24,548 bases of DNA from a virus, in IMG/VR virus record IMGVR_UViG_3300048918_000412, positions 1 to 24,548 of that record, one strand, 5' to 3'. The position numbers were made by a program, and so were the translations under genes. Each line of letters starts with the position of its first letter. Position 1 is the first letter of the stretch. The notes beneath the pieces are model-generated. The model did not search any database. It had not been told where the DNA came from and saw only the letters and a program-made list of their open reading frames with translations. Positions 7,682 through 15,865 of this stretch are shown in pieces.

Positions 7682-7714
7682 ATGAACCGAATCGATTGGA
7701 CCAAGCCGCAGTGA
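7682..7714 (+). CDS. 10-residue leader peptide
   Basis: MNRIDWTKPQ then TGA. It has an excellent ribosome site, AGGAG at 7669-7673, eight bases before the ATG, better than most genes in the window. Its TGA overlaps a GTG (7711) that opens the next gene, so ribosomes finishing the leader could restart there. It is too short to be a typical protein; a coupling or attenuation leader is the likely role. The match could also be a start-site decoy. Confidence 0.55.
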   Translation: MNRIDWTKPQ

Positions 7715-7983
7715 CGCGCTGGTCGTCCGCCCACAAGCATCGTCGGCGCGTATCGTGGCGGGCGCGCCGCACCGCGCAGTTGCGTCGTGCGATCGAGTCG
7801 ACGTTACGATATGCCTTTGCGCAGCGTGGCGTTCTGACGCGTGCCGACGTAATCGCCGCGGTCGATAGCCTGTTCCCGCCGGTCGGCTATACGATACTGG
7901 ACGTGTCGCACGATCCGACGACCCGACGAGTCGACTGCACGATTGCCGAACTGCCGGTCTATCGTATCGACGTGACGGCCTGA
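7711..7983 (+). CDS. Small basic hypothetical protein upstream of the helicase
   Basis: 90 residues from GTG 7711, overlapping the leader stop. The open frame runs further upstream to 7453, but that part is the antisense of the neighbouring gene and the promoter, so the later start is preferred. The N-terminus is strongly basic (HKHRRRVSWRARR), followed by a compact domain with ESTLRYAFAQRGVLTRADV and VDSLFPPVGYTILDV. It may bind nucleic acid. It ends three bases before the helicase start. No family is recognised. Confidence 0.65.
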   Translation: MTRWSSAHKHRRRVSWRARRTAQLRRAIESTLRYAFAQRGVLTRADVIAAVDSLFPPVGYTILDVSHDPTTRRVDCTIAELPVYRIDVTA

Positions 7984-7985
7984 CC

Positions 7986-10781
7986 GTGGGACTCGTCTTA
8001 CGTCCCTATCAAGCCGACCTTGTCGACCGTACCGAACAGCAATGGCGGGCCGGTGCACGAACCGTGCTGATGCGGCTCGCTACCGGCGGCGGCAAGTGCC
8101 TGGCGCCCGGCACGCCGGTTATCATGGCGAACGGCGAGACGTGGCCCGTCGAGCGAGTCCGGCAAGGCGACCGCCTGCTCGCCCCCGGCGGCGGGTCTCG
8201 TCTCGTTTTGGGAACCTGCACCGGACGCGAGGCGATGTACCGCGTGACACCGACGAAGGGAGACGCGTTCGTATGTAACGAAAGCCATATATTGTCCCTG
8301 CAGCGAACCCAAAAACGTAAAGGCGACCCGGTATCGGCACCAATAAACATTTCCGTGCGAGAATATTTGACGAAAAATCCGACTTGGAAGCACCTGCACA
8401 AGGGGTATCGGGCGGCCGTCGATTTCCCCGAACAAAATCTCAATTCGGCGCTCCCTCCGTATCTTCTCGGTGTTTGGCTTGGCGACGGCGATTCTAACGG
8501 TCCAGTCGTCACGACAACCGACGGAGAGGTTCTTGGCGAAGTCATGCAATGGGCCGAATGCTGCGGTCTGAAAATGCGGGTCGAACAAGATAAGCGACGA
8601 CCGTCTCTCATGCGCTTACATTTGACGAAGGGTGCTAATCTCAAGGGTTCTTTTCGTTACGGGCAAAACCCGGTCCGTAACGCCCTAAAAGCTAACAACC
8701 TGATAAATAATAAACACGTTCCCCTATCGTATAAAACGGCGAGTCGAACGCAGCGACTCGATTTACTTGCCGGGCTAATGGACACGGATGGTTACAAGCA
8801 TCACGAAGGTTTCGATTATATTTCGGTACGCAAGACTCTTGCCGAAGACGTCGCATGGCTCTGCCGGTCTGTTGGATTAGCGGCGTATGTAAAAGACGCC
8901 TGGAAATCTTGCAACGGCGGCCGAAAGGCGCTTTATTATCGAGTTTCTATAAGCGGAGACTGCTCAATTATTCCGTGCCGTATCGCACGGAAACGGGCGG
9001 CCGTACGTGAGCAAATTAAACACGTGCTGCGCTTCGGTTTTACCGTCGAGCCGATCGGCGAGGGGGCTTACTGCGGATTTGAGTTGGACGGCGACGGCTT
9101 GTTCTTACTCGGAGATTTTACGGTAACGCACAACACGGTGTGTTTTGCCGACATTATCCAGCGCCATAACGGCGCGTCGTGCATGATCGTGCATCGTACC
9201 GAGCTCGTTACGCAAATATCGCTGACCTTGGCACGACTCGGGATCCGGCACGACGTCTTTGCCGCCGAACAGACGCGGCGCGCCATTGCCCGACTGCACG
9301 TCGACGAGCTTGGCACGTGCTACTACCAGCCCGGCGCGCGATGCGTCGTCGCGTCGGTCGACACGCTCGTACGCATGACCGGCGTCGAGTCGTGGGCGGC
9401 GCAGGTTACGTTATGGATTTGCGACGAGGGGCACCACGCGCTTGACGGGAACAAGTGGGGCAAGGTCATCTCGTTATTTCAGCACCCGCAGTGTCGCGGC
9501 CTGCTCCCCACCGCCACGCCGATACGCGCCGACGGCAAGGGCCTCGGCCGCTTGCAGTCGGATGGCTCGCCGGGCGATGGGTTTGCCGACGTGATGGTCG
9601 AAGGGCCCCCCGAGCGTTGGTTGATCGACGAGGGGTATCTGACCGATTACCGCGTCGTGTGCCCGCCGTCCGACCTGCAGATTGCCGGACTGCCCGGCGC
9701 GTCGGGTGACTGGTCGCCGGCGCAACTCAAGGCCGCGGCGCGCGCCTCGCATATCACGGGTGACCTGCCGCGCAGCTACATGGAATTTACGCCCTACGCC
9801 CTCGGCATATCGTTCTGCACGGACGTCGAGACGGCGATCGACACGTGCGAGGCGTATCGCGCGCTTGGCGTACGGGCCGAGACGATCACCGGCGAGACGC
9901 ACCCGGCGGTACGGCGCGACGTCTTTCGACGGTTCGAACGGCAACTCGCGATACCGCCCGAGCAGCGCGAGATAACGCAACTCTGCGTCGTCGATATCGT
10001 GTCGGAGGGGACGGACTTGCCGGTCTGCCAGGTCGGATCGTTCGGTCGCCCGTCCGAGGCGCTCGGCCTCGTGCGGCAACAGATGGGCCGTATCTTCCGT
10101 CCCGTCTACGCGCCCGGCCCGGACTTGACGACCACGCAGGGGCGGCTTGAGGCGATCGCCCTGTCCGACAAGCCGTACGCCTGGTTGATCGACCACGTCC
10201 GACACTTCGTCAAGCCGAACATCGGACCGCCTGACCGTCCGCGCGTCTGGACGCTCGACCGGCGCGACAAGCGCGGCAAGAGCGCCCCGGACGATGCGAT
10301 CCCGCTGCGCGTGTGCATCGGCTGTTACCAGCCGTACGAGCGGTTCTATCGTGCCTGCCCGTTCTGCGGACACGAGCCGGTCCCGGCGTCACGTGGCGGA
10401 CCGGAATTCGTCGACGGCGACCTTGCCCTGCTCGACGACGCCACGCTCGCCGCGCTACGAGGCGCCGTGGTGGACGTGACGCCGGCCGGACTCGCCAAGG
10501 CGGCCAGCGCGTGGGCGGCGACGGGCCTGCCGCAGGCGTTCGTCGCTTCGAACGGCCGGGCGTACAATCGCAAGATAGAGGCGCAGGTCGCGTTACGGGC
10601 CGCCATGGCGCAATGGGGCGGACGGGAGCACGCGGCGGGACGTGACGACGCGCAGATCCAGCGGCTATTTTACTTGCGGTTCGGACTGGACGTGCTGAGC
10701 GCGCAGGGGCTGGCCGCTACCGAGGCGAACGTGCTGCACGAAAAGGTGTTGACGGACCTGTCAGCACCCGCTAAACAGTGA
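7986..10781 (+). CDS. SF2 DNA helicase precursor containing an intein
   Basis: 931-residue precursor, GTG start at 7986, directly behind the previous stop. The mature helicase is 585 residues once a 346-residue intein (8097-9134) is removed. Splicing joins ATGGGK to TVCFA and restores Walker A (GGGKT). Other motifs: DEGHH (precursor 480-484), PTATPIRADG (motif III), VSEGTDLP (motif V), RQQMGRIFR (motif VI), and a C-terminal zinc ribbon (CIGC and CPFCGH). This is a DEAD/DEAH-type phage helicase that unwinds DNA or remodels forks. Without splicing the ATPase site is split, so activity depends on the intein. The last bases of the gene double as a promoter for the next unit. Confidence 0.93.
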   Translation: MGLVLRPYQADLVDRTEQQWRAGARTVLMRLATGGGKCLAPGTPVIMANGETWPVERVRQGDRLLAPGGGSRLVLGTCTGREAMYRVTPTKGDAFVCNESHILSLQRTQKRKGDPVSAPINISVREYLTKNPTWKHLHKGYRAAVDFPEQNLNSALPPYLLGVWLGDGDSNGPVVTTTDGEVLGEVMQWAECCGLKMRVEQDKRRPSLMRLHLTKGANLKGSFRYGQNPVRNALKANNLINNKHVPLSYKTASRTQRLDLLAGLMDTDGYKHHEGFDYISVRKTLAEDVAWLCRSVGLAAYVKDAWKSCNGGRKALYYRVSISGDCSIIPCRIARKRAAVREQIKHVLRFGFTVEPIGEGAYCGFELDGDGLFLLGDFTVTHNTVCFADIIQRHNGASCMIVHRTELVTQISLTLARLGIRHDVFAAEQTRRAIARLHVDELGTCYYQPGARCVVASVDTLVRMTGVESWAAQVTLWICDEGHHALDGNKWGKVISLFQHPQCRGLLPTATPIRADGKGLGRLQSDGSPGDGFADVMVEGPPERWLIDEGYLTDYRVVCPPSDLQIAGLPGASGDWSPAQLKAAARASHITGDLPRSYMEFTPYALGISFCTDVETAIDTCEAYRALGVRAETITGETHPAVRRDVFRRFERQLAIPPEQREITQLCVVDIVSEGTDLPVCQVGSFGRPSEALGLVRQQMGRIFRPVYAPGPDLTTTQGRLEAIALSDKPYAWLIDHVRHFVKPNIGPPDRPRVWTLDRRDKRGKSAPDDAIPLRVCIGCYQPYERFYRACPFCGHEPVPASRGGPEFVDGDLALLDDATLAALRGAVVDVTPAGLAKAASAWAATGLPQAFVASNGRAYNRKIEAQVALRAAMAQWGGREHAAGRDDAQIQRLFYLRFGLDVLSAQGLAATEANVLHEKVLTDLSAPAKQ
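8097..9134 (+). mobile_element. LAGLIDADG intein in the helicase Walker A motif
   Basis: Begins with C38 of the precursor (CLAPGTPVI, splicing block A) and ends FTVTHN (block G, N383); the +1 extein residue is Thr. ESHILSL resembles block B. Two LAGLIDADG-type helices are visible: LLGVWLGDGDS (160-170) and LAGLMDTDG (261-269), so the homing endonuclease looks complete, with both acidic residues present. Base composition is visibly AT-richer than the flanking exteins, as expected of a mobile insert. Insertion exactly in the P-loop codons is a well-known intein site in helicases and ATPases. Confidence 0.95.
10749..10777 (+). promoter_or_regulatory. Promoter d (conserved-spacer family)
   Basis: TTGACG (10749-10754), a 17-bp spacer GACCTGTCAGCACCCGC, and -10 TAAACA (10772-10777). 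It lies within the last codons of the helicase gene and points at the 10806 gene and the methyltransferase cluster. It is the most divergent of the four copies in the spacer. Confidence 0.6.
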
Positions 10782-10805
10782 TTCGCAACGAAGGGATACC
10801 GAGAC

Positions 10806-10922
10806 ATGCTTTTCATCATTCTGGTCGACGGCGAAGAATTTGGCGTTGGCACGGTCGACGAAATCGCCGCGCTGGCACGTGACGGCTATCTGCCCGAGGG
10901 CTACACGGTCGTGGCGGCGTAA
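10806..10922 (+). CDS. 38-residue hypothetical protein
   Basis: Starts at ATG 10806 with AAGGGA (10791-10796) nine bases upstream. It reads MLFIILVDGEEFGVG at the N-terminus, then an acidic helix-like stretch and GYTVVAA at the end. Its TAA overlaps the ATG of the next gene (TAATG). Too short for family assignment; the good ribosome site and tight coupling support a real gene, the first after promoter d. Confidence 0.6.
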   Translation: MLFIILVDGEEFGVGTVDEIAALARDGYLPEGYTVVAA

Positions 10923-11164
10923 TGGCCGAGCTGCAATGGATCGAGCGTGACGACGGGCGGTATTGGGTCGCCAAGCTCGGCACGGTGACAATCGGTCAAA
11001 TTTGGCGATACTCTGATAACTCCGGTTACGGCTGGCAGATTGACGGCGTTTCGATGCGTTGGATTGCCAAGGGACATGACGACAACGTGCAGTCGTATCA
11101 GTCGGCGCGTCGTGCCTTCCTACGTTCGTGGCGGATTTGGCGCGAACGGGCCGGTCTGGAATGA
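10922..11164 (+). CDS. Hypothetical protein, Trp-rich
   Basis: 80 residues, ATG 10922 overlapping the previous stop. Seven Trp residues are spread along the chain, in a beta-like first half (WIERDDGRYWVAKLG) and a basic helical end (SARRAFLRSWRIWRERAG). No motif is recognised. Its TGA overlaps the methyltransferase ATG (ATGA), so it is probably co-translated with it. Confidence 0.65.
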   Translation: MAELQWIERDDGRYWVAKLGTVTIGQIWRYSDNSGYGWQIDGVSMRWIAKGHDDNVQSYQSARRAFLRSWRIWRERAGLE

Positions 11165-12477
11165 ACGGCCTAGCGTATTACAACGAAAACGATCCGTTCG
11201 CTGCGGCGTGGCTGCGGCAACTTATCGCCGCCGGTCTGATCGCGCCGGGCGTCGTCGACGAACGCAGCATAGAGGATATCACGCCCGATGACGTCAGGGA
11301 TTTTACGCAATTCCACGCTTTTGCCGGAATCGGATGCTGGTCCCTCGCCTTGCGAAGAGCCGGATGGGACGATTCTTGGCCCTGTTGGACCGGCTCGGAA
11401 CCTTGCCAGCCTTTCAGCGCGGCAGGCAAGGGACGTGGGTTTGCTGACGAGCGGTACCTACGTCCGGTCTGGCACCATCTCATCGATCAGTGCCGCCCTG
11501 ACCTTATCCTTGGCGAACAGGTTTCGAGCAAGGACGGACTCGCTTGGCTCGACGCTATACAAGCTGACATGGAAGGAGCGGGTTACGCCTTCGGGTGTAT
11601 CGATATGTGCTCTGCGGGCGTCGGCGCGCCCCATATCCGACAGAGACTCAATTGGTTCGCTGTACGGCTTGGCGTCAGCCCCGTGGCTGACGCCAACGAC
11701 CAATACGAACGCGCAACCCGATACATCCCGACGGGGGCTTTCTTCGCCCGAGGGGCAAGCGAAACTGTCAGCATGGCCGACGGCACGAGCGACCGATGCG
11801 GAGAAAGCGGTACGGACGCCGGACGGGGCGGACCGGGAGACGGCGCGCAAGGGATCGCCGCAGGACGTATGTGCTGCGGCGATGCTGACCGGCTGGACGA
11901 CGACGACGACACGCGACCACAAGGACACGCCGGGAATGACGGCGCAGCGTACGGACGGGGCGAGCCGCAACGACCAGTTACCGCGCCAGGCGTACTTGGC
12001 GGGCTGGCCGACCTGCGTCGGATACGACGCAGCGAAAGCGGAGAACGCGATGTTGAAGCCCGGGGCGATGGTGCTCGGGAATGCGGCAATGCTATCTGGC
12101 TGGCCGACACCGATGGCGGGCAGTCAAGCGACCGAGGCATACAACGAAGCGGGCAACACGGACAGCGGGCGCAAGACCCAGGCGCTCGTTACGTGGAACG
12201 TATCGAACGGCCCGGCCCGGTTAACGGCGCGTGGCGAGATGCTGACTGGCTTTTCTGCCGGGACGATAAGTGGCGGCCAGTTGAATCCGGCACATTCCCG
12301 CTGGTTGATGGGACTGCCGGTCGAATGGTGCGAGGCGGCGATACGGGCGCACCGATCGATGCCGTCTCGTCGTCGGAAGCGCGTGTCGGTCGCCTCCGCG
12401 GCTACGGCAACGCCGTGAACGTCGAGCAAACCCGCATATTTATCGAATGCGTGATGGACGTGCTGAGCGATGGCTGA
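11161..12477 (+). CDS. C5-cytosine DNA methyltransferase (Dcm family)
   Basis: 438 residues, ATG 11161 preferred over an upstream start at 11128 because it overlaps the previous stop. Motif I is FAGIG (54-58), the catalytic motif IV is PCQPFS (C82), motif VI is EQV (119-121, usually ENV), motif VIII is [10 protein letters not shown], and the GYGNAV motif is near the C-terminus. It transfers a methyl group from S-adenosylmethionine to cytosine C5, probably protecting phage DNA from host restriction. Between ~residue 185 and 380 the protein is unusually Gly/Asp/Arg-rich and poorly ordered; this is where a second long reading frame overlaps (11288-12418). The [10 protein letters not shown] and [12 protein letters not shown] segments near the end are typical of this phage group. 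Confidence 0.9.
   Translation: MNGLAYYNENDPFAAAWLRQLIAAGLIAPGVVDERSIEDITPDDVRDFTQFHAFAGIGCWSLALRRAGWDDSWPCWTGSEPCQPFSAAGKGRGFADERYLRPVWHHLIDQCRPDLILGEQVSSKDGLAWLDAIQADMEGAGYAFGCIDMCSAGVGAPHIRQRLNWFAVRLGVSPVADANDQYERATRYIPTGAFFARGASETVSMADGTSDRCGESGTDAGRGGPGDGAQGIAAGRMCCGDADRLDDDDDTRPQGHAGNDGAAYGRGEPQRPVTAPGVLGGLADLRRIRRSESGERDVEARGDGARECGNAIWLADTDGGQSSDRGIQRSGQHGQRAQDPGARYVERIERPGPVNGAWRDADWLFCRDDKWRPVESGTFPLVDGTAGRMVRGGDTGAPIDAVSSSEARVGRLRGYGNAVNVEQTRIFIECVMDVLSDG
11288..12418 (+). CDS. Overprinted ORF inside the methyltransferase gene, family-like protein
   Basis: 376 residues in the +1 frame relative to the methyltransferase, ATG 11288, with GAGG about 12 bases upstream. It is not a random shadow by content: it shows LGLLTSGTY-like, [16 protein letters not shown] and ICALRASAR segments, repeated Trp-Pro boxes ([30 protein letters not shown]), [12 protein letters not shown], and the tail [19 protein letters not shown]. 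From memory, very similar segments are widely annotated in phages and prophages as stand-alone proteins or as the C-terminal part of 'cytosine methyltransferases'. So two protein-like frames share ~1.1 kb. Whether both are translated is not known; function of the second is unknown. Confidence 0.5.
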   Translation: MTSGILRNSTLLPESDAGPSPCEEPDGTILGPVGPARNLASLSARQARDVGLLTSGTYVRSGTISSISAALTLSLANRFRARTDSLGSTLYKLTWKERVTPSGVSICALRASARPISDRDSIGSLYGLASAPWLTPTTNTNAQPDTSRRGLSSPEGQAKLSAWPTARATDAEKAVRTPDGADRETARKGSPQDVCAAAMLTGWTTTTTRDHKDTPGMTAQRTDGASRNDQLPRQAYLAGWPTCVGYDAAKAENAMLKPGAMVLGNAAMLSGWPTPMAGSQATEAYNEAGNTDSGRKTQALVTWNVSNGPARLTARGEMLTGFSAGTISGGQLNPAHSRWLMGLPVEWCEAAIRAHRSMPSRRRKRVSVASAATATP

Positions 12478-12940
12478 GGTGCTGAGCGTCACCGGCCACC
12501 GTCCGCCCCGTCTCGGCGGATACGGCCAGCACGTCACGCAGCGCCTGGACAGCCTCGCCCTGCGCACTGTCGCGGCGATGCGGCCCGACCGGCTCGTTAC
12601 CGGCATGGCGCTCGGTTGGGACCAGGCGTGCGCACGTGCCGCCCTGGCGCTCGATATTCCGTACGAGGCGATCGTGCCGGGCACCATCGGCGGGTACGAG
12701 CAGCTATGGCCGCCGGCCGCACGTGCGGAGTTTAACCGGCTGCTCGCACTGGCCGGCCGTGTCGAGATACGCGCGTACATGGGCGGCGCGGAAATCAAGG
12801 ACCGTAACGAACGCGTCGTCGAGCTCGGCACGTGGCTGCTCTCGCTATGGGACGGTACGCCGTCGGGCACCGGCAATACGGTCGAGATGGCGACACGGCG
12901 CGGACTGCCCGTGTGGAACGTATGGAAGGAGTGGGCGTGA
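12470..12940 (+). CDS. SLOG-family protein, DUF1273/YpsA-like
   Basis: 156 residues, ATG 12470 overlapping the methyltransferase end by 8 bp. GHRPPRLGGY at the N-terminus, then TGMALGWDQACARAALAL and the C-terminal DGTPSGTGNTVEMA, match the Rossmann-like SLOG/DUF1273 group that binds nucleotides or their derivatives. Members occur in phages and in defence-related operons. It shares an operon with the DNA methyltransferases, so a role in nucleotide sensing or counter-defence is possible but unproven. Confidence 0.8.
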   Translation: MAEVLSVTGHRPPRLGGYGQHVTQRLDSLALRTVAAMRPDRLVTGMALGWDQACARAALALDIPYEAIVPGTIGGYEQLWPPAARAEFNRLLALAGRVEIRAYMGGAEIKDRNERVVELGTWLLSLWDGTPSGTGNTVEMATRRGLPVWNVWKEWA

Positions 12941-13197
12941 TGGCGTTACTGACCGAACTTATGAGGGCGGCGGTACTGGCCGATACAATCGCTTCGCCAC
13001 GTACGGGCATTACACTCGTCTGTACGTCTGAGGGCGTTGAGGCTCGGGCCGTTCGGTTCGGCGGCGAGACCCGCACGTACATGACGCAATGGCGATTGCT
13101 CGACGCACGGCCCGACGGCGAACTTATCGGCGCGGTTCGGCTGCTCATACGGTGGGTACGTGAGATTCCAGAGCAATTGCCGGTCGAGCAATCATGA
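12940..13197 (+). CDS. Hypothetical protein
   Basis: 85 residues, ATG 12940 overlapping the SLOG gene stop (TGATG); the longer frame from 12832 is inside the neighbour. It begins MALLTELMRAAVLADTIA and has a beta-like middle (TLVCTSEGVEARAVRFGG) and a helical end. No motif is recognised. Its stop overlaps the nuclease gene ATG. Confidence 0.65.
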   Translation: MALLTELMRAAVLADTIASPRTGITLVCTSEGVEARAVRFGGETRTYMTQWRLLDARPDGELIGAVRLLIRWVREIPEQLPVEQS

Positions 13198-13559
13198 CCA
13201 GCGAAGCCGCCGTCCAAGCCGCCGTACGGCTAGAATATGCGCGCCGCGGTTACCGGCTGTTCCGCAATAACTCGGGCGCCCTGCGCGACGAGTCGGGACG
13301 GCTCGTACGGTTCGGCCTCGGCAACGACAGTCCGCAGATTAACGCCGTGCTGAAATCGTCCGACCTGATCGGCTGGCACCCGACGCTCGTTACGCCCGAG
13401 ATGGTCGGTACGTGCGTGGCTCGGTTCGTCAGTCTCGAATGTAAACCGCCTGGCTGGCATCTCACGCCGGGCGACAAGCGCGCGCAGGCGCAGGACGCGT
13501 GGCTACGGCTGGTCCTCGAGGGCGGCGGCGAGGCGCGGTTTATGACGGGGGTGGACTGA
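13194..13559 (+). CDS. VRR-NUC-like / PD-(D/E)XK nuclease
   Basis: 121 residues, ATG 13194 overlapping the previous stop. The pattern RNNSGALRDESGRLVRFGLG, SSDLIGW (Asp likely metal-binding), FVSLECKPPGW (E-x-K) and AQDAWLRLVLEGGGEA fits small phage VRR-NUC domain nucleases, which resolve or trim branched DNA. The acidic residue, E-x-K and C-terminal helix are in the expected order. It may act as a Holliday-junction or flap nuclease for phage DNA processing. Confidence 0.78.
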   Translation: MTSEAAVQAAVRLEYARRGYRLFRNNSGALRDESGRLVRFGLGNDSPQINAVLKSSDLIGWHPTLVTPEMVGTCVARFVSLECKPPGWHLTPGDKRAQAQDAWLRLVLEGGGEARFMTGVD

Positions 13560-13560
13560 C

Positions 13561-13803
13561 GTGGCTATAACAGTGACGAACTGCGCGAAGGATTACGCGC
13601 CCGAACAGGTGACCGGCCGATACGTTCGCTATGTGGGCGCCGGCGCGTACCGATGGTGCGAGACCGGCCCGACGACACGCGCGGGCTGGCGATACGATTT
13701 ACGACAAGGCGATTGCACGGTTGACGACCTGCCGCCAGGCGTCGCCATGGCCGCTATTGCGCGCCATGGCGCGTGGCCCTCGTACGTGGAGTGGCCGGCG
13801 TGA
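13561..13803 (+). CDS. Hypothetical protein
   Basis: 80 residues from GTG 13561, one base after the nuclease stop. It has two Tyr/Trp-rich strands (GRYVRYVGAGAYRWCE and GWRYDLRQGDC) and a C-terminal DLPPGVAMAAIARHG. No family is recognised. Its stop overlaps the next ATG (TGATG), so it is likely coupled to the methyltransferase downstream. Confidence 0.65.
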   Translation: MAITVTNCAKDYAPEQVTGRYVRYVGAGAYRWCETGPTTRAGWRYDLRQGDCTVDDLPPGVAMAAIARHGAWPSYVEWPA

Positions 13804-15185
13804 TGTACGAGATTCACAATATGGACTGCCGGCTCGCTATGTCGATGCTGCTCGACGCGGACAGTGTGGACAGTATCGTGACGGATCCCCCGTACGGCCT
13901 GTCGAAGGAACCGGACGCCGCCGAGGTTCTGCGACACTGGCTCGCCGGCGACGACTACACGCACGACGGCAACGGTTTCATGGGTAAGTCCTGGGATAGC
14001 TTCGTGCCCGGTCCGGCCGTGTGGCGCGAGGCGTACCGCGTGCTCAAGCCCGGCGGCTATCTGCTCGCGTTTTTCGGCACCCGCACGTACGACCTGGGCG
14101 TGATGGCGATACGTCTCGCCGGGTTTGAGATTCGCGACGAAATAGCGTGGTGTTACGGCTCGGGTTTTCCGAAATCGCTCAACATCGGCAAGGCCATCGC
14201 GAGCGGCACGGGTCGACCCGAGGATATTCGTCGTATGCAAATGGGCGACGCGTACGAGCCGTCGGGGCGGGGGCGAGCCAATTACGATCATGGCGGCGGT
14301 TCGGCGATGAACGGCACGAATAGTGGCGCCGCGGGTACGGCCTGGGACGGATGGGGAACCGCGCTCAAGCCGGCGCACGAACCGATCGTCGTTGCACGCA
14401 AGCCCTTGGCCGAACGCACCGTCGCGGCGAACGTGCTGGCGTGGGGGACGGGCGGTATTAACGTCGATGCGTGTCGGGTCGGTACGGATGGGGGCGGCAC
14501 GCACTGCTCGAATCGAGACGAAAACGGCAAGTGTCTCGGGCACCGCAACGCCGGCCAGTCGACCAGCGGCGAGACTTTCCACGGTCCCGACACCGCAGGC
14601 GGCCGTTTCCCACCGAACCTGATACATGACGGATCCGACGAGGTCGTCGCGTGCTTTCCGTCCAGTGCCGGGCAGCTTGCCAAGGCCAGCACGAGCGATA
14701 CGTTACGTGCAGGGCAGAACGTTTATGGAGTGATGACGCGCGGCTCGGGCGGCTCCGAGCCGCGCGCGGATACCGGCAGTGCGTGCCGTTTCTTCCCGTC
14801 GTGCCCGCTCGACGACGAGGATGTCGAGACGCAACGGTTGATCTATTGTGCCAAGGCGAGCCGTGCGGATCGTGACGAAGGGCTAGACGATCTGCCCGCT
14901 GTAACGACCGGCGACGGCCGGGCCGTCGCCGCGGACAACGCGTACCAACGGGGCAAAACCGCACGGCATAATCACCACGCCACGGTCAAACCGACCGCGC
15001 TGATGCGACATCTCGTGCGGCTCGTTACGCCACCGGGCGGCACGGTGCTCGACCCGTTCACGGGCAGCGGTTCGACCGGCAAAGCGGCCATCCTCGAGGG
15101 CTTCAATTTTATCGGCTGCGAGCTCGACACGGATTACGTGACGATCGCCGAGGCGCGCTGTGCGCACGCTAATCGTACTGCGTGA
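13803..15185 (+). CDS. Beta-class amino-methyltransferase (adenine-N6 or cytosine-N4)
   Basis: 460 residues from ATG 13803, which overlaps the previous stop; the 13773 start is inside the neighbour. The catalytic DPPYG (D28) comes first and the SAM-binding FTGSGSTGKAAI (from ~419) last, which is the beta-class order. The region between holds the target-recognition part, including AWCYGSGFPKSLNIGKAI and HHATVKPTALMRHL. This layout is common in phage and prophage methyltransferases that modify adenine or cytosine amino groups. DPPYG is shared by N6-adenine and N4-cytosine enzymes, so the base is not certain. With the C5 enzyme it could shield phage DNA against several host nucleases. Confidence 0.9.
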   Translation: MYEIHNMDCRLAMSMLLDADSVDSIVTDPPYGLSKEPDAAEVLRHWLAGDDYTHDGNGFMGKSWDSFVPGPAVWREAYRVLKPGGYLLAFFGTRTYDLGVMAIRLAGFEIRDEIAWCYGSGFPKSLNIGKAIASGTGRPEDIRRMQMGDAYEPSGRGRANYDHGGGSAMNGTNSGAAGTAWDGWGTALKPAHEPIVVARKPLAERTVAANVLAWGTGGINVDACRVGTDGGGTHCSNRDENGKCLGHRNAGQSTSGETFHGPDTAGGRFPPNLIHDGSDEVVACFPSSAGQLAKASTSDTLRAGQNVYGVMTRGSGGSEPRADTGSACRFFPSCPLDDEDVETQRLIYCAKASRADRDEGLDDLPAVTTGDGRAVAADNAYQRGKTARHNHHATVKPTALMRHLVRLVTPPGGTVLDPFTGSGSTGKAAILEGFNFIGCELDTDYVTIAEARCAHANRTA

Positions 15186-15627
15186 GCGACGACCCTCGAA
15201 TGACCGCCCATAGCGACGTGCCGTAATTCGGGTCAGTCGCGTAACGCGGTCGTGCCGGCGTGCCGCCCCCAAGCGCCATTGCGTATGCGCGAATGTCGGG
15301 CAGCGCTGCACGCGCGGCGGCATACGGCGCGCCCGTTGCGAGTAGTCGAGCATGCGCAAGGAACGCCTCGTCATCGCTGGCGAAAGCACGGAACGACTGG
15401 TTAACGAGCACGCGTACGCCCTTGTAAACCTCGTGCGTCGGAATCGACACGCTCGGCTGGCCGACTAGGGCTTTCATGCCGAAATAATTGTGCGGCCCGC
15501 TCGTCTTTGCACCCCATGCCGATTCCAACGCCCATTGCCCGAGACTGATCGACACCGGGGCGGCAGGATACGCAGCGGTCGCCCGTCGTGCTGCAGCGAT
15601 GATTCCGGCGGGTGGCTGTCGTCCCAT
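15169..15627 (-). CDS. Endolysin: glucosaminidase-type (GH73-like) lysozyme
   Basis: 152 residues; ATG 15627 (MGRQPPAG) is chosen over the longer frame because AGGA lies about 10 bases upstream and the upstream part overlaps promoter b. The domain shows SLGQWALESAWG (catalytic Glu expected in ALES), the HNYFGMKAL motif and a C-terminal WAVIR. These are hallmarks of the mannosyl-glycoprotein endo-beta-N-acetylglucosaminidase/FlgJ group, which cut peptidoglycan during lysis. No signal peptide or membrane segment is seen, so a holin is needed for release. It converges with the methyltransferase, overlapping it by 17 bp. Confidence 0.85.
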   Translation of the reverse strand: MGRQPPAGIIAAARRATAAYPAAPVSISLGQWALESAWGAKTSGPHNYFGMKALVGQPSVSIPTHEVYKGVRVLVNQSFRAFASDDEAFLAHARLLATGAPYAAARAALPDIRAYAMALGGGTPARPRYATDPNYGTSLWAVIRGSSLTQYD

Positions 15628-15628
15628 A

Positions 15629-15657
15629 TTGACCGTCCTGTCATTACCGTCTAGGGT
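15629..15657 (+). promoter_or_regulatory. Promoter b (conserved-spacer family)
   Basis: TTGACC (15629-15634), a 17-bp spacer GTCCTGTCATTACCGTC, and -10 TAGGGT (15652-15657). It points at the 15695 gene. GTCATTACC and GGTGCTGAC in and after the spacer form an imperfect inverted repeat (7 of 9 paired) across the -10, like an operator. Confidence 0.72.
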
Positions 15658-15694
15658 GCTGACGATATCACACGAACGGCAAGGACGCCACGTT

Positions 15695-15865
15695 ATGACG
15701 GAACAAGAGATACGAGACGACGAGCGCCGGAAGATCGTTGAGTCGATCCGGTCTCGCGTCGCCGCACGACGGGCCGACCATGCCACCTATCCGCACCCGC
15801 ACAATGAACAGAACACTGAGGTCATTGCCGGCGTAGCAGACTCCATCGAGCGGAGGCGTCTGTGA
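15695..15865 (+). CDS. 56-residue hypothetical protein
   Basis: Starts at ATG 15695 with AAGGAC about 9-14 bases upstream, some 38 bases behind promoter b. It is strongly charged (MTEQEIRDDERRKIVESIRS) and probably helical, with a PHPHNEQN segment later. No family recognised. Its TGA overlaps the next GTG (GTGA), so it is co-translated with the HTH protein. Confidence 0.6.
   Translation: MTEQEIRDDERRKIVESIRSRVAARRADHATYPHPHNEQNTEVIAGVADSIERRRL

Noticed and set aside
13629-14627. 332-codon minus-strand ORF
   Set aside because: Antisense of the beta-class methyltransferase; no recognisable domain.
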